9,955 nucleotides of DNA from Microbacteriaceae bacterium (GCA_025463615.1 JAODAU010000015.1:1-9955), one strand, 5' to 3'; counted from the stretch's first letter, positions 1 to 7,179 are shown. Notes: generated from the letters alone by a model not told the origin. Translations and numbers: made by a program.

Positions 1-668
1 GTGGCGCGCAAGACTTCGTCGAGCACCCGAACCGAGGAGAGCGGCCGAAAATGCCCGACCATGGGCAGCTCGATGTTCGTCGCGCCCTCCAGCCGGCTCC
101 CGCCGGGGATGAGCGGGTCGAGCCGCGAGTAGAGCGAGACGATGCGCGCGTTGGTGTCGCGCTGCTCGGCGAGCTCGCGCAGCAGGGCGTTGTGCGGGTG
201 GAAGGCGCGCAGCGCGGGGTTCGGCGCGAAGCGCGCGAGGCTGGAGCCGGCGAACGGGCTGCAGATGGCGATGAGGCGGGAGATGCGGGCGGGCGCGTCA
301 TCCGTGACCATCATGCGTTTGCCGATGATGCCGCCCTTGCTGTGCGCCAGCAGGATCACGCCGCGCAGGTCGCGCGAGCGCAGGTAGCGGTTGCCCAGCT
401 CGGCCGAGTCGGCGATGAGCCTGCGGTTGTACCCGAGCTCGGGGAGCGTGTGGAGCGGGTGACCGCGATCGTGCAGCGCATCGGCCAGCGGCCGCAGGAA
501 CTCCCACGTCTCGTAGACGCCGGGCAGCAGCAGCACGGGGGTGCGGGTGCCGCCGCGGTAGGGCTCGGACGGGTCGGGCGCGAACGAGTGGGCGACCTGG
601 CGGCCGACCTGGTAGAGCCTGTCCCAGACGACGGCCGCGACATCCCCGAGCGCGCGCGAGACCGGCAT
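1..668 (-). CDS. Alpha/beta hydrolase (lipase/esterase-like), C-terminus cut by window edge
   Basis: This reading frame is open from the ATG at 668 to the window edge, giving 222 codons without a stop; only the last residues should be missing. The residues of an alpha/beta hydrolase can be placed: the strand 'PVLLLPGVYE' (about 44-53) supplies the oxyanion loop, 'LLAHSKGG' (106-113) is the nucleophile elbow with Ser110, 'SRLDPLIPG' carries the candidate acid Asp184, and 'VGHFRP' the candidate His206. The AHSKGG elbow and the 'ICSPFAGSSLARF' segment after it resemble lipase/PGAP1-like hydrolases rather than small-metabolite hydrolases, so the substrate may be an ester or lipid. No signal peptide is visible, so it is probably cytoplasmic. 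It starts 10 nt after the stop of another alpha/beta hydrolase gene and is probably co-transcribed with it. The two proteins share the fold but differ clearly in sequence. Substrate unknown. Confidence 0.85.
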   Translation of the reverse strand, partial: MPVSRALGDVAAVVWDRLYQVGRQVAHSFAPDPSEPYRGGTRTPVLLLPGVYETWEFLRPLADALHDRGHPLHTLPELGYNRRLIADSAELGNRYLRSRDLRGVILLAHSKGGIIGKRMMVTDDAPARISRLIAICSPFAGSSLARFAPNPALRAFHPHNALLRELAEQRDTNARIVSLYSRLDPLIPGGSRLEGATNIELPMVGHFRPLSSVRVLDEVLRA

Positions 669-678
669 GGTCGTGACT

Positions 679-1470
679 CTACGCGCGCCGCGAGTGGGCG
701 ACGATGAGCTCGGCGGTGCGCACCGGGTCGGACCACATCACGATGTGCGGGCCGACCACCTCCTCGAAGCGGCCGTCGGGCGCAAGCCGGGACACCTCGC
801 GCGCCCAGTCTCGGGGCACGATCGGGTCGTGGTCGCCGCGCAGCACGAGCGTCTTCGCCCGCACCGACGGCATCCTGTCCTCGATGCGGTCGGAGAGCAG
901 GTGCTTCGACTGCGCGAGGAAGTACGGCACGCCGCAGCGCACGAAGTAGTCGGTGCCCACGATCGCGTTCACCCACGGGTACTCCATGAGGATGTCGTGG
1001 CCCAGGTGCAGCGCCTGCCGCCAGAGCTGCCGCTCCGGCGGGAAGATCGTGGGCGCGATGAGCACGATCCGGTCGGTGAGGGCCGGCCGGTCGACGGCGA
1101 GGCGCGAGACGACCTGTGTACCCATCGAGTGTCCGACCAGCACCGGGCTCTCGAGCCCGGCCGACTCGACGAAGTCGCCGAGCACCGTCGCGTGGTCGGC
1201 GATGGAGACGTCGCGTCGCGGGTTCGGCGCGGCGCCGTAGCCCGCCAGGTCGACGAGGTACACCTCGCCCTGCTTCGCGAGCTCGGCCGAGACCGGGTGG
1301 TAGTACCGCGACGACACGCCGATGCCGTGCACCAGCACGAAGACCGGCCCGCCGTCGGCCTCGGTCGGGAAGCGCTTCACGCTCACGGCCAGGTCGTTGT
1401 GCCGCTCGGCGCGCACGAAGAACTCGACCCCGCGCCGGCTGCGCCGCCGCTCCCCCTCGCGCTCCCCCAT
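679..1470 (-). CDS. Alpha/beta fold hydrolase
   Basis: This is a 263-residue protein with a complete alpha/beta hydrolase signature: 'VFVLVHGIG' (43-51, oxyanion loop), 'VLVGHSMGTQ' (110-119, nucleophile Ser115 in G-x-S-x-G), 'LVLRGDHDPIVP' (208-219, acid most likely Asp215) and 'VGPHIVMWSDP' (239-249, His242). Length and layout match the general AB-hydrolase_1 group of esterases, lipases and C-C hydrolases; the reaction cannot be told from sequence. There is no signal peptide, so it is likely cytosolic. The ATG lies 3 nt after the helicase stop, which implies co-transcription and probably translational coupling. No good Shine-Dalgarno is seen before it. The first 14 residues are almost all Gly, Glu and Arg (MGEREGERRRSRRG), so a start further in, such as the GTG at 1416, is possible. 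Confidence 0.9.
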   Translation of the reverse strand: MGEREGERRRSRRGVEFFVRAERHNDLAVSVKRFPTEADGGPVFVLVHGIGVSSRYYHPVSAELAKQGEVYLVDLAGYGAAPNPRRDVSIADHATVLGDFVESAGLESPVLVGHSMGTQVVSRLAVDRPALTDRIVLIAPTIFPPERQLWRQALHLGHDILMEYPWVNAIVGTDYFVRCGVPYFLAQSKHLLSDRIEDRMPSVRAKTLVLRGDHDPIVPRDWAREVSRLAPDGRFEEVVGPHIVMWSDPVRTAELIVAHSRRA

Positions 1471-1473
1471 GCG

Positions 1474-3987
1474 CTAGACCATACCGACCGAGGTGACGCG
1501 CACGACCGCGACGCCCGCCTCGTCGGACTCCACGAGGCTCACCGTCGCCGAGATGCCCCAGTCGTGGTCGCCGGCCGGGTCGTCGAAGATCTGGCGCACC
1601 GTCCACTCGCCTGGCGCCCGGTCGATGACCAGCATCGCCGGGCCGCGCGCGTCGGCGCCCGTGCCGAGCGCGTTGTGGGCGTCGAAGTAGGCGTCCATGG
1701 CGTCGGCCCAGCGGTCCGCGTCGAAGCCGGCCGCGGCATCCAGTTCGCCCAGCGCCTCGTAGTCCTCGAGGGCGGCGAGCTGCACCCGCCGGAACAGCTC
1801 GTTGCGCACCAGCGTGCGGAACGCCCGTTCGTTGGATGTCACGCCCAGCGGCTTCGGCGGAAGCACCGGGCCGCCGAGCTCCAGCGGCACGGTCGGATTG
1901 ACCAGCTCCTCCCACTCGTCGATGAGGCTCGAGTCGACCTGCCGCACCAGCTCGCCGAGCCACTCGATGAGGTCGAGCAGGTCCTCGGTCTTGGCGTCGT
2001 CCGGGATGGTCTGGCGGGCGGCGCGGTAGGCGTCGGAGAGGTAGCGCAGCACGAGGCCCTCGCTGCGGGCGAGCTTGTAGTAGCCGATGTAGTCGTTGAA
2101 GGTCATCGCCCGCTCATAGAGGTCGCGCACGACCGACTTCGGGCTCAGCTCGAAGTCGCCGACCCACGGCTGTGAGGAGCGGTAGGTGGCGAACGCGGCC
2201 TGCAGCAGCTCGTCGAGCGGCTTCGGCCAGGTGATCTGCTCGAGCAGCTCCATGCGCTGGTCGTATTCGATGCCCTCGCTCTTCATCGCGGCGACCGCCT
2301 CGCCGCGCGCCTGGAACTGCTGGGCCGAGAGCACGGGACGCGGGTCGTCGAGGGTCGACTCGAGTACGGAGATCATGTCGAGGGCATAGGTAGGCGAGCG
2401 CTCGGCCTCCGACGAGGGCTGGATCAGGTCGAAGACCGCGAGCGCGAACGGCGAGAGGGGCTGGTTGAGCGCGAAGTTGGGTTGCAGGTCGACGGTGAGG
2501 GTGATGGTGCCATCCGCCGCCTGCTGCACGATCTCGGCCGTGCGCAGGGTGCGGTAGATCGCGAGCGCCTGGCGGGCCAGCTCGCGCTGGCGCGGACGTG
2601 GCTCGTGGTTGTTCTCGATGAGGGCGCGCAGCTCGTCGAAGGGTTGGCCGCCCCGGCCGATCACGTTGAGCACCATCGCGTGGCTGATCCGCATGCTCGA
2701 GGTGAGCGTCTCGGGCTGCGCGGCGACCAGCCGCTGGAAGCTCGGCTCGCCCCAGGAGACGAAGCCGTCGGGCGCGCGCTTGCGCACGATCCGCTTGATC
2801 TTCTTGGGGTCGTCGCCCGCTTTCGCCAGCAGCCGCGCGTTCTCGGTCTCGTGCTCGGGTGCCTGCACGACGACGGTTCCTGCGGTGTCGTAGCCGGCGC
2901 GGCCCGCGCGCCCCGCGATCTGGTGGAACTCGCGGGCGTTGAGCTGCCGCATCCTGGTTCCGTCGAACTTGGTGAGGGCCGTGAGCAGCACCGTGCGGAT
3001 CGGCACGTTGATGCCCACGCCGAGCGTGTCCGTGCCGCAGATCACCTTGAGCAGCCCCTGCTGGGCGAGCTGCTCGACCAGCCTGCGGTACTTGGGAAGC
3101 ATGCCTGCGTGGTGCACGCCGATGCCGGAGCGGATGAGGCGGCTGAGTGTGCGCCCGAAGCCCGTGGTGAAGCGGAAGTCACCGATCGCGGTCGCGATCG
3201 CGTCCCGCTCCTCGCGGCTGGCGATCTTCACGCTGGTGAGGGCCTGCGCGCGCTCGAGCGCGGCAAGCTGGGAGAAGTGCACGACGTAGACGGGCGCCTG
3301 GTTGGTGGCGAGCAGGTCTTCGACCGTCTCGTGCACCGGGGTCGTCGCGTACGAGTAGTGCAGCGGCACGGGTCGGTCGACGCCGGTCACGACGGCGGTC
3401 TCCCGCGCGTTGCGTTCGCTGAGGTCCTTCGCCAGCCAGTCGACGTCGCCGAGTGTTGCAGACATCAGGATGAACTGGGCGCGCGGCAGCGTGAGCAGCG
3501 GCACCTGCCACGCCCACCCCCGCTCCGGGTCGGAGTAGAAGTGGAACTCGTCCATCACCACCTGGTCGACCGCGGCGTCCGCGCCCTGGCGCAGCGCCAG
3601 GTTCGCGAGGATCTCGGCGGTGCAGCAGATGATCGGGGCGTCGGCGTTCACGCTCGAGTCGCCGGTGACCATGCCCACGTTCGCGGCGCCGAAGATGTCG
3701 ACCAGGGCGAAGAACTTCTCGCTCACCAGCGCCTTGATCGGCGCCGTGTAGTAGCTGCGCCGCCCCTGCGCGAGCGCGGCGAAGTGCGCGGCCGTCGCGA
3801 CCAGCGACTTGCCCGTTCCGGTGGGGGTGCTCAGGATGAGGTTCGCGCCGGAGACGATCTCGATGATCGCCTCGTCCTGCGCGGGATAGAGCGTGAGGCC
3901 GCGAGACTCGGACCACTCGACGAAGGCCGTGTAGGCGGCATCCGGGTCGTAGGGGGCCGGCATGCGTTCGACGAGGGATGCGGCCAT
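1474..3987 (-). CDS. Ski2-like DEAD/DEAH-box helicase with C-terminal DUF3516-type region
   Basis: This 837-residue superfamily 2 helicase has all core motifs in order: Q-motif-like 'LYPAQDEAI' (33-41), Walker A 'STPTGTGKS' (53-61), Ia 'TAPIKALVSEKF' (81-92), 'MVTGDSSVN' (106-114), Walker B 'VVMDEFHF' (143-150), 'LMSATLGD' (174-181), 'GIGVHHAGMLP' (288-298), V 'GTDTLGVGINVP' (318-329) and VI 'QIAGRAGRAG' (356-365). The HHAGMLP and GTDTLGVGINVP segments are typical of Ski2/Mtr4/HelY-type enzymes. The roughly 450-residue rest is helical and fits the DUF3516 region found on actinobacterial helicases of about this length. The role is ATP-driven RNA (or DNA) unwinding; the substrate is unknown. 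It lies 31 nt after the oxidoreductase gene and 3 nt before an alpha/beta hydrolase. The ATG has no Shine-Dalgarno but has a -10-like element six bases upstream, so it could be leaderless. Confidence 0.93.
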   Translation of the reverse strand: MAASLVERMPAPYDPDAAYTAFVEWSESRGLTLYPAQDEAIIEIVSGANLILSTPTGTGKSLVATAAHFAALAQGRRSYYTAPIKALVSEKFFALVDIFGAANVGMVTGDSSVNADAPIICCTAEILANLALRQGADAAVDQVVMDEFHFYSDPERGWAWQVPLLTLPRAQFILMSATLGDVDWLAKDLSERNARETAVVTGVDRPVPLHYSYATTPVHETVEDLLATNQAPVYVVHFSQLAALERAQALTSVKIASREERDAIATAIGDFRFTTGFGRTLSRLIRSGIGVHHAGMLPKYRRLVEQLAQQGLLKVICGTDTLGVGINVPIRTVLLTALTKFDGTRMRQLNAREFHQIAGRAGRAGYDTAGTVVVQAPEHETENARLLAKAGDDPKKIKRIVRKRAPDGFVSWGEPSFQRLVAAQPETLTSSMRISHAMVLNVIGRGGQPFDELRALIENNHEPRPRQRELARQALAIYRTLRTAEIVQQAADGTITLTVDLQPNFALNQPLSPFALAVFDLIQPSSEAERSPTYALDMISVLESTLDDPRPVLSAQQFQARGEAVAAMKSEGIEYDQRMELLEQITWPKPLDELLQAAFATYRSSQPWVGDFELSPKSVVRDLYERAMTFNDYIGYYKLARSEGLVLRYLSDAYRAARQTIPDDAKTEDLLDLIEWLGELVRQVDSSLIDEWEELVNPTVPLELGGPVLPPKPLGVTSNERAFRTLVRNELFRRVQLAALEDYEALGELDAAAGFDADRWADAMDAYFDAHNALGTGADARGPAMLVIDRAPGEWTVRQIFDDPAGDHDWGISATVSLVESDEAGVAVVRVTSVGMV

Positions 3988-3993
3988 GAGTCA

Positions 3994-3999
3994 ACCGTA
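3994..3999 (-). promoter_or_regulatory. Candidate -10 element giving a leaderless helicase mRNA
   Basis: Read on the minus strand, TACGGT fits the actinobacterial TANNNT pattern and ends six bases before the helicase ATG, so the transcript would begin at or next to the A of the start codon. There is no AG-rich ribosome binding site in between. No convincing -35 hexamer is visible. If real, the helicase can be expressed independently of the oxidoreductase gene upstream. Confidence 0.35.
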
Positions 4000-4018
4000 A
4001 GGGCGGTCGAGACCTCCG

Positions 4019-5068
4019 CTACTCCACGAAGGCGCCTCCCGCCGCGACGGCGAGGTCCGCGCCGAACAGCGCGCCCGGCGTGAACGCGCCCGGGCGCCCC
4101 TCGCCGAGGGCGAGCCTGCGCACCACCTCGGCGGCGGTGGACACGGTGAAGTCCATGCCGTCGGGCGTCCGCAGCCAGACGGTGCGCACCGTGCCGTCCG
4201 CCCACTCCGCGCGGGCGCGACCCCACGACGCGCGCGTGCTCGCGGACTCCGCGATCGGCGTGCGTGCCAGCCGGGCGACCAGCGAGCGCCGCAGCCGCGC
4301 GCTGCGCAGCAGGAGCTGGGCGAGCGGAAGCACGAGCGGGATCAGCGGCGAGCTCGGCGCCTCGGTCGAGCCGGCGAACACGGATGCCGCCGAGCTCGCG
4401 ATCCCCGCCGCCACCCAGTCACCGGAGGGGAAGCCGACCGACACGAGCTCGTCCCCGTCGGGCGTCGTGATCCGCTCGCGATTGGCCCCGAAGGGCGGCC
4501 AGTCCCGCCGCTCGCGGGCGGGGATGCGGCCCATCGACGCGACGCCCTCGATGATGGTCGCCGCGAGCGCCTCCCCCAGCGCGTCGCCGTGGCCTGCGAC
4601 CGACGCCATGGCGTCGACCCTGATCGAGGCCGGTGCGGGGCGTCCCGCGCAGACCCGGATCGCGGGCGCCTCGGTGGCGAGCACGCCGAAACCAGCGCCG
4701 GTGACGAGCGTGCGCCCTCGCGACCGTGCCGCGTCCCCGCGGTCGAGCACGGCGCGGGCGGCGATCGGGTCGTTCGCGAGGTCGAGGTGATGCGCGTCCG
4801 GGAGGGCATCGATGGCCTGGGGGCTGGTGCGCTCGAATGGCCCGACCGTGTTGACGACGATGGTCGGCTCCAGCTCCGCCATGGCGGTGAGAATCTCCTC
4901 GAAGGTACCCACGACGACACGCGCGCCGGGCAGCTCGGCAGCGACGGCTTCGAGCCGGGCGCGGTCACGCCCCGCGAGCACGACCGCATGGCCCGATCCA
5001 CTCACCGCGCGGGCGATGCCACGGCCCGTCCTGCCGGTTGCCCCGAGGATTGCGACGACGTCATTCAT
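4019..5068 (-). CDS. Saccharopine-dehydrogenase-like NAD(P)-binding oxidoreductase
   Basis: This 349-residue protein opens directly with a Rossmann fold: 'VVAILGATGRTGRG' (4-17) is the dinucleotide-binding loop of the GATGxTG type. It is followed by 'VVLAGRDRARLEAVAAEL' (about 29-46), whose Arg-rich turn after the second strand favours NADP over NAD. 'IVVNTVGPF' and 'HHLDLANDP' match the saccharopine dehydrogenase NADP-binding / trans-acting enoyl reductase-like family, in which a C-terminal domain sets substrate choice. The true substrate is unknown and the family name should not be read as lysine metabolism. A good ribosome binding site (GAAGGGTG, 5073-5080) precedes the ATG at 5068 and supports that start. 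The gene is divergent from a TetR-type regulator across a 78-nt region with two palindromes, so it is probably that regulator's target, induced by a small ligand. Confidence 0.88.
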   Translation of the reverse strand: MNDVVAILGATGRTGRGIARAVSGSGHAVVLAGRDRARLEAVAAELPGARVVVGTFEEILTAMAELEPTIVVNTVGPFERTSPQAIDALPDAHHLDLANDPIAARAVLDRGDAARSRGRTLVTGAGFGVLATEAPAIRVCAGRPAPASIRVDAMASVAGHGDALGEALAATIIEGVASMGRIPARERRDWPPFGANRERITTPDGDELVSVGFPSGDWVAAGIASSAASVFAGSTEAPSSPLIPLVLPLAQLLLRSARLRRSLVARLARTPIAESASTRASWGRARAEWADGTVRTVWLRTPDGMDFTVSTAAEVVRRLALGEGRPGAFTPGALFGADLAVAAGGAFVE

Positions 5069-5072
5069 GGTT

Positions 5073-5080
5073 CACCCTTC
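5073..5080 (-). promoter_or_regulatory. Ribosome binding site of the oxidoreductase gene
   Basis: GAAGGGTG on the minus strand lies just upstream of the ATG at 5068 at a normal spacing. It fixes the start that places the GATGRTG cofactor loop close to the N-terminus. Confidence 0.6.
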
Positions 5081-5099
5081 GATGTCACTTGGTGTCATC
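5081..5099. promoter_or_regulatory. Candidate TetR operator, site 1
   Basis: GATGTCACTTGGTGTCATC is a 19-bp imperfect palindrome: the 8-base arms GATGTCAC and GTGTCATC pair at 7 of 8 positions around a 3-base centre. It lies between the candidate -10 box of the oxidoreductase gene and its ribosome binding site, so bound protein would block initiation. The same consensus recurs at 5113-5131. Confidence 0.6.
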
Positions 5100-5105
5100 A
5101 CTATA
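5100..5105 (-). promoter_or_regulatory. Candidate -10 element of the oxidoreductase promoter
   Basis: TATAGT on the minus strand is close to the TATAAT consensus and would start transcription around 5093, leaving a leader of about 25 nt that contains the ribosome binding site. Upstream, a weak GTCACC lies 17 bases away as a possible -35; it falls within operator site 2. Confidence 0.45.
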
Positions 5106-5112
5106 CACGGAT

Positions 5113-5131
5113 GATGTCCCACGGTGACATC
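5113..5131. promoter_or_regulatory. Candidate TetR operator, site 2
   Basis: GATGTCCCACGGTGACATC is a 19-bp imperfect palindrome: arms GATGTCCC and GTGACATC pair at 7 of 8 positions around a 3-base centre. Together with site 1 it suggests the consensus GATGTCAC-N3-GTGACATC. The centres of the two sites are 32 bp apart, about three helical turns, so dimers would sit on the same DNA face. This site covers the -35 to -10 spacer of the regulator gene's own candidate promoter, which fits autoregulation. Confidence 0.65.
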
Positions 5132-5134
5132 ACG

Positions 5135-5140
5135 TACACT
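5135..5140 (+). promoter_or_regulatory. Candidate -10 element of the TetR gene (leaderless)
   Basis: TACACT fits TANNNT and is followed by six bases and then the ATG at 5147, so the transcript would start at the start codon itself. No Shine-Dalgarno is present between them. The -35 region would fall on the edge of operator site 2 and has no good hexamer. Confidence 0.45.
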
Positions 5141-5146
5141 CATCCC

Positions 5147-5713
5147 ATGAGCAGGTGGCAACCGGGCACGGGCGGCCGCATCGCCGAGGCCGCGGTGAGC
5201 CTGTTCGGCGAGCGCGGCTTCGAGGGCACGACGGTCGCCGACATCGCCGAGCGCGCCGGGGTCACGCGTCGCACCGTGTTCCGGTACTACCCCGACAAGC
5301 GTGACGTGATCTTCGGCGAGTACGACGGCCTGCGCGACCTCGTAGGCAGCGCGGTTGCGCTCGCGCCCGCGGGCTCCTCCACCCCGGTCGTGCTGGGCGT
5401 GGCGCTCAACGCGATCGCCGACGACGTGTTCGCCGGCGCGCAGCAGCGAGTCAGGGTCATCCGTCGCATCATCGCCGAGGACGAGTCGCTCCGGGAGCGC
5501 GAGCAGCACAAGAACGCGGTCATCGCCTCGGCCGGCGAGGACGCGTTCGTCGCAAGGGGACTCGCCCGAACCGACGCGCGGATCGCGGCCGGGCTGGGCG
5601 TCCTGGCCCTCTCGTCGGCCCTGGAGCGCTGGTCCGAGGCGCCCGACGGCACGAGCCTCGGCGCACTCGTGGACGAAGCCCTCGCCACCATCTCGGCACT
5701 CGCCGTGCGCTGA
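5147..5713 (+). CDS. TetR/AcrR-family transcriptional regulator
   Basis: This is a 188-residue protein with a TetR-type N-terminal DNA-binding domain: helix 1 'GRIAEAAVSLFGERGF' (10-25), then 'TTVADIAERAGVTRRTVFRYYPDKRDVIF' in segments from 28 to 56, with the recognition helix around 'TRRTVFRYY' (40-48) and the family's 'F-x-Y/F-x-x-K' ending. The rest (about 60-188) is the helical ligand-binding and dimerisation domain; the ligand is unknown. In-frame ATGs at 5111 and 5114 would add 12 or 11 residues. I prefer 5147 because TetR helix 1 normally begins near the N-terminus and because the earlier ATGs fall in or next to a palindrome. It is divergent from the oxidoreductase gene and probably represses both it and itself. 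Confidence 0.92.
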   Translation: MSRWQPGTGGRIAEAAVSLFGERGFEGTTVADIAERAGVTRRTVFRYYPDKRDVIFGEYDGLRDLVGSAVALAPAGSSTPVVLGVALNAIADDVFAGAQQRVRVIRRIIAEDESLREREQHKNAVIASAGEDAFVARGLARTDARIAAGLGVLALSSALERWSEAPDGTSLGALVDEALATISALAVR

Positions 5714-5719
5714 CGCGGC

Positions 5720-5725
5720 TACCAT
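5720..5725 (+). promoter_or_regulatory. Candidate -10 element of the SDR gene (leaderless)
   Basis: TACCAT fits TANNNT and ends five bases before the GTG at 5731. Only 17 nt separate this GTG from the regulator's stop and there is no Shine-Dalgarno, so either a leaderless transcript or read-through from the regulator gene must serve it. Confidence 0.35.
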
Positions 5726-5730
5726 ATCCT

Positions 5731-7179
5731 GTGCCCTCCATCGATCCAGCCGACCTCGAGGCGACCCTGCGGGTGCTCGCCGCGATGGGCGACATCGACG
5801 AGGAGGACCCCGACTTCGTCACGGTGCGGCAGGCGACCGCCCGGATGTTCAAGTCGGTCAAGAAGACCCGTCGCCTCGAGAAGCGGGCCGAGATCGCCGA
5901 GGCGGACCGCGCCGTGGTCGCCGCCACCGCCACGGGCGCGCCCGACCGCATCGATGACGAGACGCGCGGCATCCCGCTGGCCATCACGACGGCCGCCCCG
6001 ACCGCCGGCACCCTGCTCAAGTCGCGCCCCTGCTACATCTGCAAGCAGCACTACACGCAGGTCGACGCCTTCTACCATCAGCTCTGCCCCGACTGCGCGG
6101 CCCTCAACCACGCCAAGCGCGACGCACGCACCGACCTCACCGGCCGCTCCGCGCTGCTGACGGGCGGGCGCGCCAAGATCGGCATGCACATCGCCCTGCG
6201 CCTGCTGCGGGATGGCGCGCACACCACCATAACGACGCGCTTCCCCCGCGACGCCGTGCGCCGCTTCTCGTCGCTGCCCGACGCGGGCGACTGGCTGCAC
6301 CGCCTGCGCATCGTCGGCATCGACCTGCGCGACCCTGCCCAGGTGATCGGGCTCACCGACGCGATGCTCGCGGCAGGCCCGCTCGACATCATCATCAACA
6401 ACGCCGCGCAGACCGTGCGCCGCTCCCCCGGCTCCTACGCGCCGCTGGCCGAGGCGGAGGCCGCGCCGCTGCCGAACGACGTGGTGCCCGAGCTGCTCAC
6501 CTTCGGCCACACGAATGACGCCCACCCGCTCGCGCTTGCCGCCTCGGTGGCCAGCCACCCGATCCTCGCCAGCGCCCTCGCGGTCACGGCCGACGAGCTG
6601 ACCGAGCTGGCGATGGCCGCGGGCTCGTCATCGCTCGAGCGCCTGGCCGCGGGCACCGCGATCGACGCGGGCGGGCTGGTGCCCGACCACCACGACTCCA
6701 ACTCGTGGACGCAATTCGTCGACCAGGTCGACCCGCTGGAGATGCTCGAGGTGCAGCTGGCGAACGTGACGGCGCCGTTCCTCCTCGTGTCCCGGCTGCG
6801 GCCCGCGCTGGCCGCGTCGACGGCCCGGCGAAAGTACGTCGTGAACGTGTCGGCCATGGAGGGCCAGTTCGGTCGGGGCTACAAGGGCCCGGGGCATCCG
6901 CACACCAACATGGCCAAGGCGAGCCTCAACATGCTCACGCGCACCAGCGCCAAGGAGATGTTCGAGACCGACGGCATCCTGCTGACGAGCGTGGACACCG
7001 GCTGGATCACCGACGAGCGCCCGCACCCCACCAAGGTGCGGCTCGCAGAGGAGTGCTTCCACGCCCCGCTCGACCTGGTCGACGGCGCCGCGCGGGTCTA
7101 CGACCCGGTGGTGCGCGGCGAGGCCGGCGAGGACGTGTTCGGCGTCTTCCTCAAGGACTACTCGCCGGCCGCCTGGTAG
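5731..7179 (+). CDS. Atypical short-chain dehydrogenase with N-terminal zinc-ribbon-like segment
   Basis: This is a 482-residue protein, about twice the length of a classical SDR. An acidic/basic helical N-terminus (1-65) and a linker lead to 'CYIC' (101-104) and 'CPDC' (119-122), a C-x2-C-x14-C-x2-C arrangement that could hold zinc. The SDR core follows: 'LTGGRAKIG' (143-151, TGxxx[AI]G cofactor loop), 'IDLRD' (197-201), 'IINNAAQ' (221-227, NNAG motif) and 'VVNVSAMEG' (370-378, catalytic Ser374). The catalytic pair is 'TNMAK' (392-396): the lysine is kept but threonine stands where YxxxK has tyrosine. About 95 extra residues lie between NNAA and the 'ANVTAPFLL' helix. I recall similar HPHTNMAK-type SDRs elsewhere, so this may be a family trait. 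The substrate is unknown. The start is GTG at 5731; the ATG at 5785 is a less likely alternative. Confidence 0.88.
   Translation: MPSIDPADLEATLRVLAAMGDIDEEDPDFVTVRQATARMFKSVKKTRRLEKRAEIAEADRAVVAATATGAPDRIDDETRGIPLAITTAAPTAGTLLKSRPCYICKQHYTQVDAFYHQLCPDCAALNHAKRDARTDLTGRSALLTGGRAKIGMHIALRLLRDGAHTTITTRFPRDAVRRFSSLPDAGDWLHRLRIVGIDLRDPAQVIGLTDAMLAAGPLDIIINNAAQTVRRSPGSYAPLAEAEAAPLPNDVVPELLTFGHTNDAHPLALAASVASHPILASALAVTADELTELAMAAGSSSLERLAAGTAIDAGGLVPDHHDSNSWTQFVDQVDPLEMLEVQLANVTAPFLLVSRLRPALAASTARRKYVVNVSAMEGQFGRGYKGPGHPHTNMAKASLNMLTRTSAKEMFETDGILLTSVDTGWITDERPHPTKVRLAEECFHAPLDLVDGAARVYDPVVRGEAGEDVFGVFLKDYSPAAW

Noticed and set aside
356..1963. 535-codon minus-strand frame across the hydrolase genes
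   Set aside because: It is in a different frame from both hydrolases and the helicase, is low-complexity Arg/Ala/Gly-rich, and would displace three well-supported genes.
667..4083. Very long plus-strand reading frames (667-2175 and 2482-4083) opposite the helicase and hydrolases
   Set aside because: They are antisense frames kept open by GC-rich codon bias. Their translations are Arg/Gly/Val/His-rich with no motifs, while the minus-strand frames show complete helicase and hydrolase signatures.
4589..5146. A 186-residue N-terminal extension of the TetR regulator, open in frame
   Set aside because: It runs antisense through the oxidoreductase gene and the operator region and has no domain signature; a TetR protein should start close to its first helix, as it does at 5147.
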